A stretch of DNA of 64,000 nt from CAZVPF01 sp964628195. Its GTDB lineage: Bacteria; Planctomycetota; Phycisphaerae; Sedimentisphaerales; Anaerohalosphaeraceae. Where the stretch lies: positions 13,742 through 77,741 of the forward strand of contig CAZVPF010000013.1 in NCBI GenBank assembly GCA_964628195.1. The letters run 5' to 3'. Shown here piece after piece: positions 36,011 to 44,783 of this stretch. Position numbers and translations under genes: made by a program. A model generated the notes under the pieces. It made no database searches. It had not been told where the DNA came from and worked only from the letters and a program-made list of their open reading frames with translations. Each line of letters opens with the position of its first letter. Position 1 is the stretch's first letter.

Positions 36011-36832
36011 TTAACCTCTAAGCAGGTTCAACGCCATCTCAGGCATGCTGTTGGCGTGACCAAGCATTGATACACCCGCCTGGGCAAGAACCTGCGTTCT
36101 CGTAAGTGCAGCCATTTCTGTAGCAACGTCAACATCCGAGATTCGAGACTCAGCAGCGAGGAGGTTTTCCGCCTGTATGCTCAAAACCGTCGAAGTACTC
36201 TCAATACGGTTCATCCTGTAACCAAAGCTCGCACGTGCGCTGTCTTTGATTTCGATAGCATTTGAAATAGCCGCCATAGCTGAAACCGCATTCGTTCCGT
36301 CTGCACCGGTCAGGCTGTGAGCGCTTACAAGCCCCAACGCCGATGCCGTCATGTTCACCGAGCTGAGATCTATCGACGACCCCTGACCGAAGTGGATCGT
36401 GTTACTCTTGCCGGCACTGTCAAGCATGTAAACACTGTTAAACTGGGTGGTATTGGCGATACGGTTGATCTCGTCACGCAGCTCCTGGTACTCGGCATCA
36501 ATTATCTGACGCTGTTTTGTCGAGAAAGTGCCTGTAGCTGCCTGTTCCGCCAGCTCATACATACGAACCAGAACATCATCAACCGCTGCCAATGCTCCCT
36601 CAAACGTCTGAAGCATACTGATCGCATCCTGGGCGTTTCGATTTCCCTGGCGGATTACCGCGATGTCCGCACGCATAAGCTCACGAACCGCCAGACCGGC
36701 TGCATCGTCTTTCGCGCTGTTGATACGCATTCCCGAAGAAAGACGCTCGACAGACTTGGCCAGTGAATCATAACTGGTGCCTAAGTGGCGAGCAGCGTTT
36801 TCAGCCATAATGTTGTTTTTAATCGCTAACAT
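36011..36832 (-). CDS. fliC: Flagellin (copy 2, divergent)
   Basis: Filament subunit of 273 residues with intact D0/D1 ends (AKDDAAGLAVRELMRADIA; ending AGVSMLGHANSMPEMALNLL). It differs from copies 1 and 3 across the middle (the segment around TIHFGQGSSIDLSSVNMTAS) and in the coil. It has its own sigma-28 promoter and is followed by fliS 2. It may form a different part of the filament, which is inference. Confidence 0.95.
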   Translation of the reverse strand: MLAIKNNIMAENAARHLGTSYDSLAKSVERLSSGMRINSAKDDAAGLAVRELMRADIAVIRQGNRNAQDAISMLQTFEGALAAVDDVLVRMYELAEQAATGTFSTKQRQIIDAEYQELRDEINRIANTTQFNSVYMLDSAGKSNTIHFGQGSSIDLSSVNMTASALGLVSAHSLTGADGTNAVSAMAAISNAIEIKDSARASFGYRMNRIESTSTVLSIQAENLLAAESRISDVDVATEMAALTRTQVLAQAGVSMLGHANSMPEMALNLLRG

Positions 36833-36944
36833 GGGATTTTCTCCTTACCAAATTATCCAGCAAGAGCTAACTTCTTCTTTTACCAGTATTTGACCTTTTA
36901 ATGAGCCCTATAAAAACTTATATTTTTACTTCTTACATCCTTTG

Positions 36945-36971
36945 TTATCGGAACAAAATTAAATGACTTTA
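36945..36971 (-). promoter_or_regulatory. Sigma-28 promoter of flagellin 2
   Basis: Minus strand TAAAGTCA, 11 bases, TCCGATAA. The -35 is six of eight, the -10 seven of eight, and spacing exact. The 534-base gap 36833-37366 contains nothing else that I can support apart from the terminator of flagellin 3. Further CCGATAA boxes there have no partner -35. Confidence 0.8.
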
Positions 36972-37303
36972 GGGCAAAAAACATTTTTTAAAAGAAAGTC
37001 ATATAATATCGCTCATAATTATCGAGCCGACATATTATTATCGGATGAAAACCCCCGCTTATTGCATTAAAAGACCGATAATTATTATAAAAAATACCCT
37101 TTTCCCTCTAATTTTAGCGGTTTACGCAAAGGAAGGTCCGATAATCAATATTCTTGTATGCAATAGTCCGCAATTAACTGCAAAAACCAGGAAAAGTTAT
37201 AAGATTTTAGATATCCGTGAGAACTAAAACATGAATCATGCGACACACCCCGATACAGGCCAGAGAATCTTTTGCAAAAATCACCCTCATCCACACCTGC
37301 GCA

Positions 37304-37335
37304 TAAAAAATGGCTGCCATGAGCATGACAGCCAT
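37304..37335 (-). terminator. Intrinsic terminator of flagellin 3
   Basis: Minus strand ATGGCTG/CAGCCAT stem, extended by a CATG-containing loop, followed by TTTTTT and ATGCGC. Flagellin 3 therefore has no fliS partner in its transcript. Confidence 0.8.
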
Positions 37336-37366
37336 ATCGTGTATATAGTTATGTAAGGAAAGCGCT

Positions 37367-38203
37367 TTAACGCAGAAGCTGCATCGCCATCTGGGGCATT
37401 GAGTTCGCCTGGGACAACATCGAAATACCTGCCTGGGCGAGCACCTGGTTTTTCGTCATGGCAGCCATCTCGGTCGCAACGTCTACGTCGGAAACACGGG
37501 ATTCAGAGGCAAGCGTGTTCTCCCTCGTGATATTCAAGACCGTATCGGTATATTCGAGCCTGTTCATCATATAACCGAACATCGCCCGGGCACTGTCTTT
37601 GGTTTCGATAGCGCTATTAACAGAAGTCAAAGCCGCCTGGGCAGAAACTGCGGAATTAAGGGACACACCGCTGGTTCCGCTGTCAAGACCAAGTGTCGTA
37701 CGCCGCACATCAACACCGCTTACATCGATCTGAGAGTCATTGCCGTTTGAGTCCTGGCTGAAGTGAACCGTCACGCTGCTCGATCCGCTGTTAAGCAGCT
37801 TTACTGTGTTAAACTCCGTACGGTTCGCGATACGATCGATCTCCATCGACATCTGCTGGAACTCCATATGCATGATCCGACGCTGGGCAGATGAATATGA
37901 ACCCGTAGCGGCCTGTTCAGCCAGTTCCTTCATCCTCACAAGGATATTGTCGATCGCCGCAAGAGCACCTTCCATAGTCTGGAGCATGCTGATACCGTCA
38001 CGGGCGTTTCGAGAACCCTGTTCGAGCATAGCGATATCCGCCCTCATTAACTCACGTACTGCAAGGCCTGCGGCGTCATCCTTGGCTGTATTGATCCTAA
38101 GACCCGATGACAGCCTTTCAACTGACTTGGCAAGCATATCATAGTTGGTGCCCAGGTGCCTGGCAGCATTTTCCGCCATAATGTTGTTTTTAATCGCTAA
38201 CAT
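37367..38203 (-). CDS. fliC: Flagellin (copy 3)
   Basis: Filament subunit, 278 residues, the closest relative of copy 1. It shares the central HFSQDSNGND segment and most of the D1 coil, and differs only at scattered positions. Transcription is monocistronic, with its own sigma-28 promoter and terminator. A recent duplication of copy 1 is likely. Confidence 0.95.
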   Translation of the reverse strand: MLAIKNNIMAENAARHLGTNYDMLAKSVERLSSGLRINTAKDDAAGLAVRELMRADIAMLEQGSRNARDGISMLQTMEGALAAIDNILVRMKELAEQAATGSYSSAQRRIMHMEFQQMSMEIDRIANRTEFNTVKLLNSGSSSVTVHFSQDSNGNDSQIDVSGVDVRRTTLGLDSGTSGVSLNSAVSAQAALTSVNSAIETKDSARAMFGYMMNRLEYTDTVLNITRENTLASESRVSDVDVATEMAAMTKNQVLAQAGISMLSQANSMPQMAMQLLR

Positions 38204-38377
38204 ACTATTGTCTCCTTACATTATAAAACGACAGCACTTTACGGGATTATCCCGCTGTTTCCATTAATAAGAACCAGCCGTAAACTTCCTGTATCACCGA
38301 CCGGTATTATCTATTAAATTTTCAAAATAACTCAAGGCACTTATAATAATTCAATCCGTCATGCCCGACACCCTGTA

Positions 38378-38404
38378 TTATCGGATAAGGACCTAAACAC
38401 TTAA
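38378..38404 (-). promoter_or_regulatory. Sigma-28 promoter of flagellin 3
   Basis: Minus strand TTAAGTGT, 11 bases, TCCGATAA. Spacing exact and -10 seven of eight. The leader is about 165 bases. The rest of the 598-base gap 38204-38801 shows no gene and no other supported signal. Confidence 0.8.
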
Positions 38405-38801
38405 GGGCTTTATTTTACCAATATTCACACCTCAACCCCCCATAATAACCACTCTCACATATTCTGAACAAACTAAGTCTTATAATTTTCGTTTCGTCCC
38501 ATAAAAGACAAATCTCCGACCAGCAAAGCCATCCCTTATCGGACACTTCCAAAATGTTAGCGGACTTTGAGTTTTCACCAAAACCGGACCGATAACAAAA
38601 AGTCCCAAAAAAAATCTAAAAAAAATTACCCGGACCAAAATAAAAGACACAAAGACTCCGCTATTATGGCTTAGTTGTGTCAAAACACATACTTTTAAAG
38701 AGCTTTCCCTCCTTTATTAAATCCAAACTCTGCTTATGTCGATAAATCTGTTATTAAAGACGATTGAAATAGTTACCCAACCTTTACAGTAAGGACAATG
38801 A

Positions 38802-38981
38802 ATGGCTGACGACCAGAAAATATGCAAGAATTGCCAGTTTTACGATGCAAAGAACCAGGAATGCCACCGCTACGCCCCGCAGCCCGTCGACCAGGACCAG
38901 CAAAACCGCATCCGATGGCCCAAAACCCCCCCTATAGGCTGGTGCGGAGAGTGCAGAAGAGTAGTTACTGAAGAGAAATAG
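38802..38981 (+). CDS. Small four-cysteine (zinc-ribbon-like) protein
   Basis: A 59-residue protein of unknown function. Residues 8-11 are CKNC, Cys21 follows in NQECHRY, and WCGEC (47-51) closes the set, giving five Cys and one His that could hold zinc or an iron-sulfur cluster. The ATG has AAGGA upstream (38791-38795), seven bases away. An overlapping ATG at 38798 stops after three codons. No promoter or terminator was assigned. The sequence is too regular in its metal ligands to be chance, and the family is unrecognised. Confidence 0.6.
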   Translation: MADDQKICKNCQFYDAKNQECHRYAPQPVDQDQQNRIRWPKTPPIGWCGECRRVVTEEK

Positions 38982-39119
38982 ACCTGAATATCCTTTTATA
39001 AACTTATCCTCTATAAAAGGTTTTTTCTAAAAATCATCCCTCGATATCATCCAACTTCATCTAAGTGAGCAAAAAGACTCCCCGCAGTCCAAATTTAACT
39101 ATCATTCATTACTTTTATG

Positions 39120-39148
39120 TTGAAACTGTACAATCCAAATCTTATTAT
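39120..39148 (+). promoter_or_regulatory. Sigma-70-type promoter of the porin gene
   Basis: TTGAAA, 17 bases, TATTAT. The predicted start near 39155 leaves a leader of about 200 bases. The remainder of the 371-base gap 38982-39352 holds no gene that I can support. Confidence 0.6.
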
Positions 39149-39352
39149 TATGAACTAAATTAGGAGCAAACCTGTCAAAATCGGGGCTCGCGCATTATTT
39201 ACCCAATTTTGAACACCAGGTTTTCTCATGTATGCAGCTGTCTATGCACCTGACGGGAGGTCGTTGGGGCAAAGATTTTGCAAAAACAATTTCTAAAGTG
39301 CGCAAAAGATGCGCTAATTGTGTGAAATCTTTATTTTGGAAGGAGCCCGAAA

Positions 39353-40684
39353 ATGCTGAAAAGGAAAATGTTACTGCTTTCTCTGATCATTTCAACGGCT
39401 ATACTGCTGTTTGCCGACTACACCCAAGCCGATGAAATATCGCAGCTCAAGGAAATGGTCCGCCAACAGCAGCAAATGCTCGAAAAGCTTCAGCAGAGAA
39501 TCAGCGAACTGGAAGCAAAGCAGGAAAACCAGCAAAAACAGGTCCGCCAGATCAGCGTCAGGCAGGAAACGGTGGAAACAGACGCTAAACTGCCCGGCTG
39601 GCTCGACAGGATCAAGTTCGGCGGCGATTTCAGATACCGCCACCAATCTGACTGGTCGGAATCTTCTGGAACCCACTCCACCGACCGCCACAGAAACCGG
39701 ATACGCTTTAGATTTAAAATGGACGCCGAAGTAAATGACGAAACAAGTGTTCATATGCGACTGGCGACCGGCGACGACGACAACCCCGCTTCTACAAATT
39801 CAACACTTGATGGCGGCTTCTCAAGCAAAAACATCTGGCTCGATCAGGCATACCTTAAATATCAGCCGAAAGAATTCCCTGATGCAGTGCTTTTTGCCGG
39901 TAAAATGCCAAACCCCTTCTATTCGGTTGGCGGAAATGAGCTTATCTGGGACGGCGACGTAACACCCGAAGGCGGTGCAATAAAATACAATAAAGTACTG
40001 AACGACTCCCTTGAACTTTTGTTCAGCGGCGGCGGGTTCTGGGTCGAAGAAGAAGGAAGCATTGACACCGACCAGTCCATGTGGGCAGTACAGGGTTATG
40101 CAAAATACAAATTGCATGATCAAAGAGATACTTACGTTCTTGCAGGAGCAAGCTATTATGACTTTGCAAGAACCGGCAACAGGGAAGTTATTTACCAAAG
40201 CGACACAACATCAAGCAGCTTCAAGAACGCGTTCGGAAACACCTTCTATACATCGGGAACTACTGCATACTATACCTATGACTATAATCTCGTGGAGGGC
40301 TTTGCAGAACTTGGCACCACCGTAATGGACAGGCCGGTTACACTGTATTACGACCACGTGATTAACGCCGCAGCATCCGTACCGCAGGATACCGCCTGGC
40401 TGCTCGGATTCAACATAAACAAACTTACTGAACCAGGCGACTGGAGTTTCGGATATGATTATCGCGAGGTCCAGGCCGACGCAGTAATAGGTCTTTTCAA
40501 CAGCTCCGACTTCGCCGGAGGAAGGACAAACTCGAGGGGCCACAGGTTCGGCATCTCTTACCTCTTAAAAGAAAACATGACCGCAGCACTGAATTACTAT
40601 TGCACCCAAAGAGCATCAAGTGCATTCGCACTGCCGGAAGACTACGTAAACACCCTTCAACTGGACTTCAAACTTAAGTTCTGA
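39353..40684 (+). CDS. Putative outer-membrane porin with N-terminal coiled coil
   Basis: Probable beta-barrel pore in the outer membrane. There is a signal peptide (about 1-26, ending in FADYTQA), then a coiled coil (about 28-68, rich in Gln and Glu), then about 370 residues of alternating strands starting at IKFGGDFRYRHQSDWSESSG. The last residues, YVNTLQLDFKLKF, end in Phe as outer-membrane barrels usually do. The length, 443 residues, matches the putative-porin family. A strong terminator follows, so it is monocistronic. The substrate is unknown. Confidence 0.8.
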   Translation: MLKRKMLLLSLIISTAILLFADYTQADEISQLKEMVRQQQQMLEKLQQRISELEAKQENQQKQVRQISVRQETVETDAKLPGWLDRIKFGGDFRYRHQSDWSESSGTHSTDRHRNRIRFRFKMDAEVNDETSVHMRLATGDDDNPASTNSTLDGGFSSKNIWLDQAYLKYQPKEFPDAVLFAGKMPNPFYSVGGNELIWDGDVTPEGGAIKYNKVLNDSLELLFSGGGFWVEEEGSIDTDQSMWAVQGYAKYKLHDQRDTYVLAGASYYDFARTGNREVIYQSDTTSSSFKNAFGNTFYTSGTTAYYTYDYNLVEGFAELGTTVMDRPVTLYYDHVINAAASVPQDTAWLLGFNINKLTEPGDWSFGYDYREVQADAVIGLFNSSDFAGGRTNSRGHRFGISYLLKENMTAALNYYCTQRASSAFALPEDYVNTLQLDFKLKF

Positions 40685-40712
40685 CCCCTTTTTAATAACT
40701 AAAATTAAATAT

Positions 40713-40747
40713 GGCATGGACGACAATTAAGTCTTCCATGCCTTTTT
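40713..40747 (+). terminator. Intrinsic terminator after the porin
   Basis: GGCATGGA and TCCATGCC form a perfect stem, further extended by GAC/GTC, followed by TTTTTCTTT. It is 28 bases after the porin stop. Confidence 0.9.
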
Positions 40748-40818
40748 CTTTGGCGAAAAGTACTTCCATTTATAAAATCAGCCGGTTATTATCTTCGTTC
40801 TCGATGGAGAAATAGATA

Positions 40819-41703
40819 ATGACCGAAAAAAATCAAAAAAACTGGACAATAAAGGCCCTGCTCGACTGGCTGGTGCCCTACCTTACAGAAAAAGGCATAG
40901 ACGCCCCGCGACTGTCCGCAGAACTGCTCGTCGCTCATTCACTGCAAATGGACCGCCTCCAGTTATATCTGCAATATGACCGAACCGTCACCCCCGAAAC
41001 CCTCACAAAATTAAGAGAGCTTGTAAAACGTGCCGCAGCCCACGAACCCCTCGCATACCTGGTCGGCAGTACCGAATTTTATTCCCTCACCATTAAAGTC
41101 ACACCGTCGGTACTTATCCCCCGACCCGAAACCGAACTTCTTGTCGAAAAAGCAATCGACCACCTTCGGGCCGGTCCCGGACCCAAAAAAGTGCTCGACC
41201 TGTGCACAGGTTCCGGCTGCATCGCAATTGCAATTGCCAAAAACCACACCGCCGCCGAAGTGACGGCAACCGATATCGACCAACACGCACTCGACACAGC
41301 AGCCCAAAATATCGAACATCATAACCTCTCCGACAGGGTGCGTCTGCTCAAGGGCAATATGTTCGAGCCCGTCGGCAGCGAAAAATTCGACCTGGTAGTA
41401 TCCAACCCTCCTTACGTAAGTCAACACGAATATGAAAAGCTCCCTGCCAACGTCAGGGAATATGAACCCGCAAAAGCGCTGCTCGCCGGCCCCGACGGCA
41501 TGGAAGCCTACCGCAAAATAGCGTCCGATATTGGAGCCTGTCTCAATAAAGATGCACCGCTTATACTCGAAATAGGTCACAAACAGGGCCCAGCCGTCTC
41601 AAAGCTCCTTAAGGACACCGGGCTATTTGCCGAAGTCACTGTCAGCCGGGACCTCGCAGGCCGCGAACGAATCGTGACCGCGACCGGCCGACGTGACAAT
41701 TAA
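40819..41703 (+). CDS. prmC: Release-factor glutamine N5-methyltransferase
   Basis: Methylates the GGQ glutamine of release factors RF1 and RF2. The N-terminal helical domain (1-85) is followed by the SAM domain with VLDLCTGSGCIAIAIA (motif I), VTATDID, and the NPPYVS signature (about residue 196) that binds the target glutamine. 294 residues is normal. Neighbours are a terminator upstream and two NTF2-like membrane proteins downstream. Confidence 0.95.
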   Translation: MTEKNQKNWTIKALLDWLVPYLTEKGIDAPRLSAELLVAHSLQMDRLQLYLQYDRTVTPETLTKLRELVKRAAAHEPLAYLVGSTEFYSLTIKVTPSVLIPRPETELLVEKAIDHLRAGPGPKKVLDLCTGSGCIAIAIAKNHTAAEVTATDIDQHALDTAAQNIEHHNLSDRVRLLKGNMFEPVGSEKFDLVVSNPPYVSQHEYEKLPANVREYEPAKALLAGPDGMEAYRKIASDIGACLNKDAPLILEIGHKQGPAVSKLLKDTGLFAEVTVSRDLAGRERIVTATGRRDN

Positions 41704-41704
41704 T

Positions 41705-42586
41705 ATGGCAAAAAATAAAGCGGATTACATAACCGACGCATTCGATTTCCCCGACTTCACCGAAGTTATTCAAAAGGTCCCCGCACCCAGTGAACAGGAC
41801 AGTGAACAGATAGAAAACCTCATCTCGGACAGGAACACTCAGAAAAATGCCGCTGCAAGCAACCCTCAAAACCCCTCGCAGAAAACAGGGATAGATACCG
41901 CAAAGGCAAACACACCGCAACTTGAAACTGATAATCAGCTTCAGGACGTCGACCTCGAAACAAGCCTCGCTGTAAAAAAAGCAGAAACACCCGCAGCCGG
42001 CGCCCAGCAAACCGAAATAATAGTCCAAAAGGCCCAGCCGCACACAGGCCCCGAATATGAACGTCATAATAGAATCCCTGCCGCAGGCCCCTTGCCATTT
42101 ATTTTCATGCTTATTATAACCTCGCTTCTCGGCATTGATATCGGCATCGGCCTGATAAAACCATCCTCCACTAACGCTCAGCAGCCGCAAGTGCACAACC
42201 CGCCGTACTCTCACCAAAACCAACCCCCCATCGATACCGCGGCAGCGAACCGCCTGGTGAACGATTTTGCATGGCACTGGAACGCCCGGGACTATCAAAG
42301 CCTCTACCTGATGTTCGACCCTGCCTCGCTCGAAGGAATTTCCCTCGACGAATTCAAGAGCCAATGCCGCGACCTCGCCCGAATAGGCTCTGTAAAGCAG
42401 CCCCGGTTCATCGACTCACGTCTCTCAGGCGTGGCAATGGGCCAGAGACTCTATAAACTCCATTATATGGCAGCATTTACAGCAGGACCCGGCCATGTGG
42501 AGCTAACCATCTCCCTGCCCTCAACAGGGCCGCGAATATGGCGTTTCGACCTGCAAATTAACCAAAACAACCGAATAAACCGATGA
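41705..42586 (+). CDS. Membrane protein with long disordered head and NTF2-like C-terminal domain
   Basis: Function unknown. Residues 1-120 are polar and disordered, then a single membrane helix (about 128-150, FIFMLIITSLLGIDIGIGLI), then a Pro-rich linker and a compact C-terminal domain with WHWNARDYQSLYLMFDP. That domain has an NTF2-like pattern and is shared with the next gene. I chose the ATG at 41705, one base after the prmC stop TAA. An in-frame GTG at 41693 would overlap prmC. Topology puts the folded domain outside the cytoplasm. Confidence 0.55.
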   Translation: MAKNKADYITDAFDFPDFTEVIQKVPAPSEQDSEQIENLISDRNTQKNAAASNPQNPSQKTGIDTAKANTPQLETDNQLQDVDLETSLAVKKAETPAAGAQQTEIIVQKAQPHTGPEYERHNRIPAAGPLPFIFMLIITSLLGIDIGIGLIKPSSTNAQQPQVHNPPYSHQNQPPIDTAAANRLVNDFAWHWNARDYQSLYLMFDPASLEGISLDEFKSQCRDLARIGSVKQPRFIDSRLSGVAMGQRLYKLHYMAAFTAGPGHVELTISLPSTGPRIWRFDLQINQNNRINR

Positions 42587-42619
42587 ATATACAAGCCTTT
42601 ATATATTAAGGATACCCGA

Positions 42620-43129
42620 ATGACAGATAATAAAACACCCAACCACTGCCGCACCATCATAATTCTGCTTATACTCGCTATCGCTCTTATTATTGTCGAC
42701 ATCTATGTTTCAACCAAACCCGAACCTGCCGCCACAGGCGCCGCCGATATCCTCGCGGCCTCAACCGTAGACCTGCCCGAATACGTTACAGCGAAATACC
42801 GAATAAACCTCTGCGAGAAATTTCTCGACGCATGGAATGGCAAAGACCCGGAAAAACTCTACGAAATACTCGGCCCAACCGCCCACAACGACATGACACT
42901 TCAGCAGTTCACCAACCAGTGCGAAACAGCTTTCTTCCCGCAGGGGCAACTCTCAAACGAACGCTATGTAGGCCAAGTATTCCAAGGCCTCTACCTCGGC
43001 GCAAGGGTCTACACCCTTAATTACCACCTCAACATCGCGGAAAAGCCCGCCGTACTGACCGTTTCCATACTCTGCCCCGACGATGCCCGCCAGCCGGAGG
43101 TCCTAAGGTTCGACATAAAGACACTCTGA
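42620..43129 (+). CDS. Short membrane-anchored NTF2-like protein, paralogue of the preceding gene
   Basis: Function unknown. The 169 residues begin with one membrane helix (about 14-32) and then the same kind of domain as the upstream gene: LCEKFLDAWNGKDPEKLYEIL in place of LVNDFAWHWNARDYQSLYLM. It lacks the disordered head. It lies 33 bases downstream, with AAGGA before the ATG. The two form a tandem pair that probably arose by duplication. Confidence 0.6.
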   Translation: MTDNKTPNHCRTIIILLILAIALIIVDIYVSTKPEPAATGAADILAASTVDLPEYVTAKYRINLCEKFLDAWNGKDPEKLYEILGPTAHNDMTLQQFTNQCETAFFPQGQLSNERYVGQVFQGLYLGARVYTLNYHLNIAEKPAVLTVSILCPDDARQPEVLRFDIKTL

Positions 43130-43453
43130 AAAATAAACCATTTTTCGGGATCCACAATGCCTGCTTTGCCCGCTCTATAAGTATCCTCATATTGAATTAA
43201 TCCCCCATTTACCTGAAACCAGAGCCGAAATATTAGCTACACCCAATATATATAAACACTTACACTCGACAGCCACCGCCGCAGTCACTGCCGATATTTT
43301 CTTCTTTACTTTTTTTACTCATGCCGCTATAGTTACAGGGCTGTAAGAATTTTGACGTAAAGGGGTAGTTACGACATCTTAGTAGAAAAACCCCTGCCCA
43401 TTGAGAGAACTTCAGAAAAAATAAATACAGAGATTTTATAGAAAGGAAGAAAT

Positions 43454-44779
43454 ATGGCAAAAAATTATGAACTACAGGATGTAGACAGACCGAACTTGTA
43501 TCGTGACGTATTCCCATATACGGAATTTCCAAAAGTCGAATTCGACGGCCAAACCGTTCCTTACGAGATGCCCGACGACATCTGGATCACCGACACAACC
43601 TTCCGTGACGGCCAGCAGGCAAGACCGCCATACACCCCCGAACAGATCGCAAGGATATACGAATTCTTCCACCAGATCGACAACGGCACAGGCCTTATCA
43701 GGCAGTGTGAATTCTTTTTATATTCGAACCGCGACCGCAAGGCAGTCGAGCTTTGCCTCGAAAAAGGTCACAAGTACCCCGAGGTTACCGGCTGGATAAG
43801 GGCCGTCGCCGCCGATTTCAAATACGTAACCCAGATGGGCCTCAAGGAAACAGGCATTCTAACATCGGCAAGCGACTACCACGTATTCCTCAAACTCCGC
43901 AAGAACCGCAGCCAGGCACTCCAGGCGTATCTCGACGTTGTAATGGCCGCAATCGACAGCGGTGTACTGCCCAGGTGCCACTTCGAGGACATCACCCGAG
44001 CCGACTATGAAGGCTTTGTCCTGCCCTTCGCAAGCGAACTGATGAAGCTAAGCGAAAAGCACGACACACCCGTTAAGATCAGGTTATGCGACACCCTCGG
44101 TTTCGGTGTTCCTTTTCCCGGCACAACACTGCCTAGGAGCATCCCGAAACTGATCCACGGCCTGCGTCAGCTTGGCGTGCCCGCCGAATGGCTCGAATGG
44201 CACGGACATAACGACTTCCACAAGGTACAGGTAAACGCAGCTACCGCGTGGCTGTACGGCTGCTGCGCCGCCAACTGCTCAATATTCGGCGTGGGCGAGC
44301 GAACAGGCAATCCGCCCATCGAGGCACTGGTCATCGAGCACGCCCAGATAAAGGGAACCAACCCCAAGATCAACTACGAAGCGATAACCGACCTCGCTGA
44401 ATACGCACACAAAGACCTCGGCTTCGACATCCCCTCGAACTACCCGCTCGTTGGCAAGGACTTCAACGTCACACGAGCCGGCATCCACGCAGACGGCCTG
44501 CTCAAGAACGAGGAAATTTACAACTGCTTTGACACCAAGAAACTGCTCAAGCGTGAGATCGGCGTTGCAATCACAGACAAAACCGGCGCCGCCGGCATAA
44601 AGCACTACATCGAAGACCGCTACGAAATCGAGATCCCCAAGCACGACCCGCGTGTCGGCGCGATAAAGGACAAGATCGATGCTGAGTATTCCGCAGACCG
44701 CGTAGCTTCAATATCAGACGCGGAAATGGAAGCATGGATTAACGAAGTCTTCGGCGACGAGTTGCCCCCAAAGAGGTAA
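43454..44779 (+). CDS. HMGL-family acyl-CoA synthase (Re-citrate, homocitrate or 2-isopropylmalate synthase-like)
   Basis: Condenses acetyl-CoA with a 2-oxo acid. A TIM-barrel with ITDTTFRDGQQARP (metal and catalytic Arg) near residue 46, the HGHNDFHK metal pair near 250 and GVGERTGNPPIEAL. It has 441 residues and no LeuA-type regulatory domain, so leucine feedback is unlikely. The DTTFRDGQQ form rather than DTTLRDGEQ suggests the group that includes Re-citrate synthases of anaerobes, which use oxaloacetate. That assignment is my inference and the substrate is open. It lies four bases upstream of a HAD hydrolase. Confidence 0.75.
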   Translation: MAKNYELQDVDRPNLYRDVFPYTEFPKVEFDGQTVPYEMPDDIWITDTTFRDGQQARPPYTPEQIARIYEFFHQIDNGTGLIRQCEFFLYSNRDRKAVELCLEKGHKYPEVTGWIRAVAADFKYVTQMGLKETGILTSASDYHVFLKLRKNRSQALQAYLDVVMAAIDSGVLPRCHFEDITRADYEGFVLPFASELMKLSEKHDTPVKIRLCDTLGFGVPFPGTTLPRSIPKLIHGLRQLGVPAEWLEWHGHNDFHKVQVNAATAWLYGCCAANCSIFGVGERTGNPPIEALVIEHAQIKGTNPKINYEAITDLAEYAHKDLGFDIPSNYPLVGKDFNVTRAGIHADGLLKNEEIYNCFDTKKLLKREIGVAITDKTGAAGIKHYIEDRYEIEIPKHDPRVGAIKDKIDAEYSADRVASISDAEMEAWINEVFGDELPPKR

Positions 44780-44783
44780 AGCT

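Noticed and set aside
37038..37144. Further CCGATAA boxes (both strands) near flagellin 2
   Set aside because: None has a matching -35 at 11 bases (for example GCTTATTG stands where TAAAG is needed), so I do not call promoters.
38536..38595. CCGATAA boxes upstream of flagellin 3 and in front of the small Cys protein
   Set aside because: The -35 side does not fit, or the spacer would be 13. The plus-strand one (38588-38595) is the closest but still too weak.
39155..39352. Possible riboswitch in the porin leader
   Set aside because: Some short hairpins (for example CAGGT with ACCTG, and GCGC-aaaagat-GCGC) exist, but no conserved riboswitch motif is seen and no expression platform follows.
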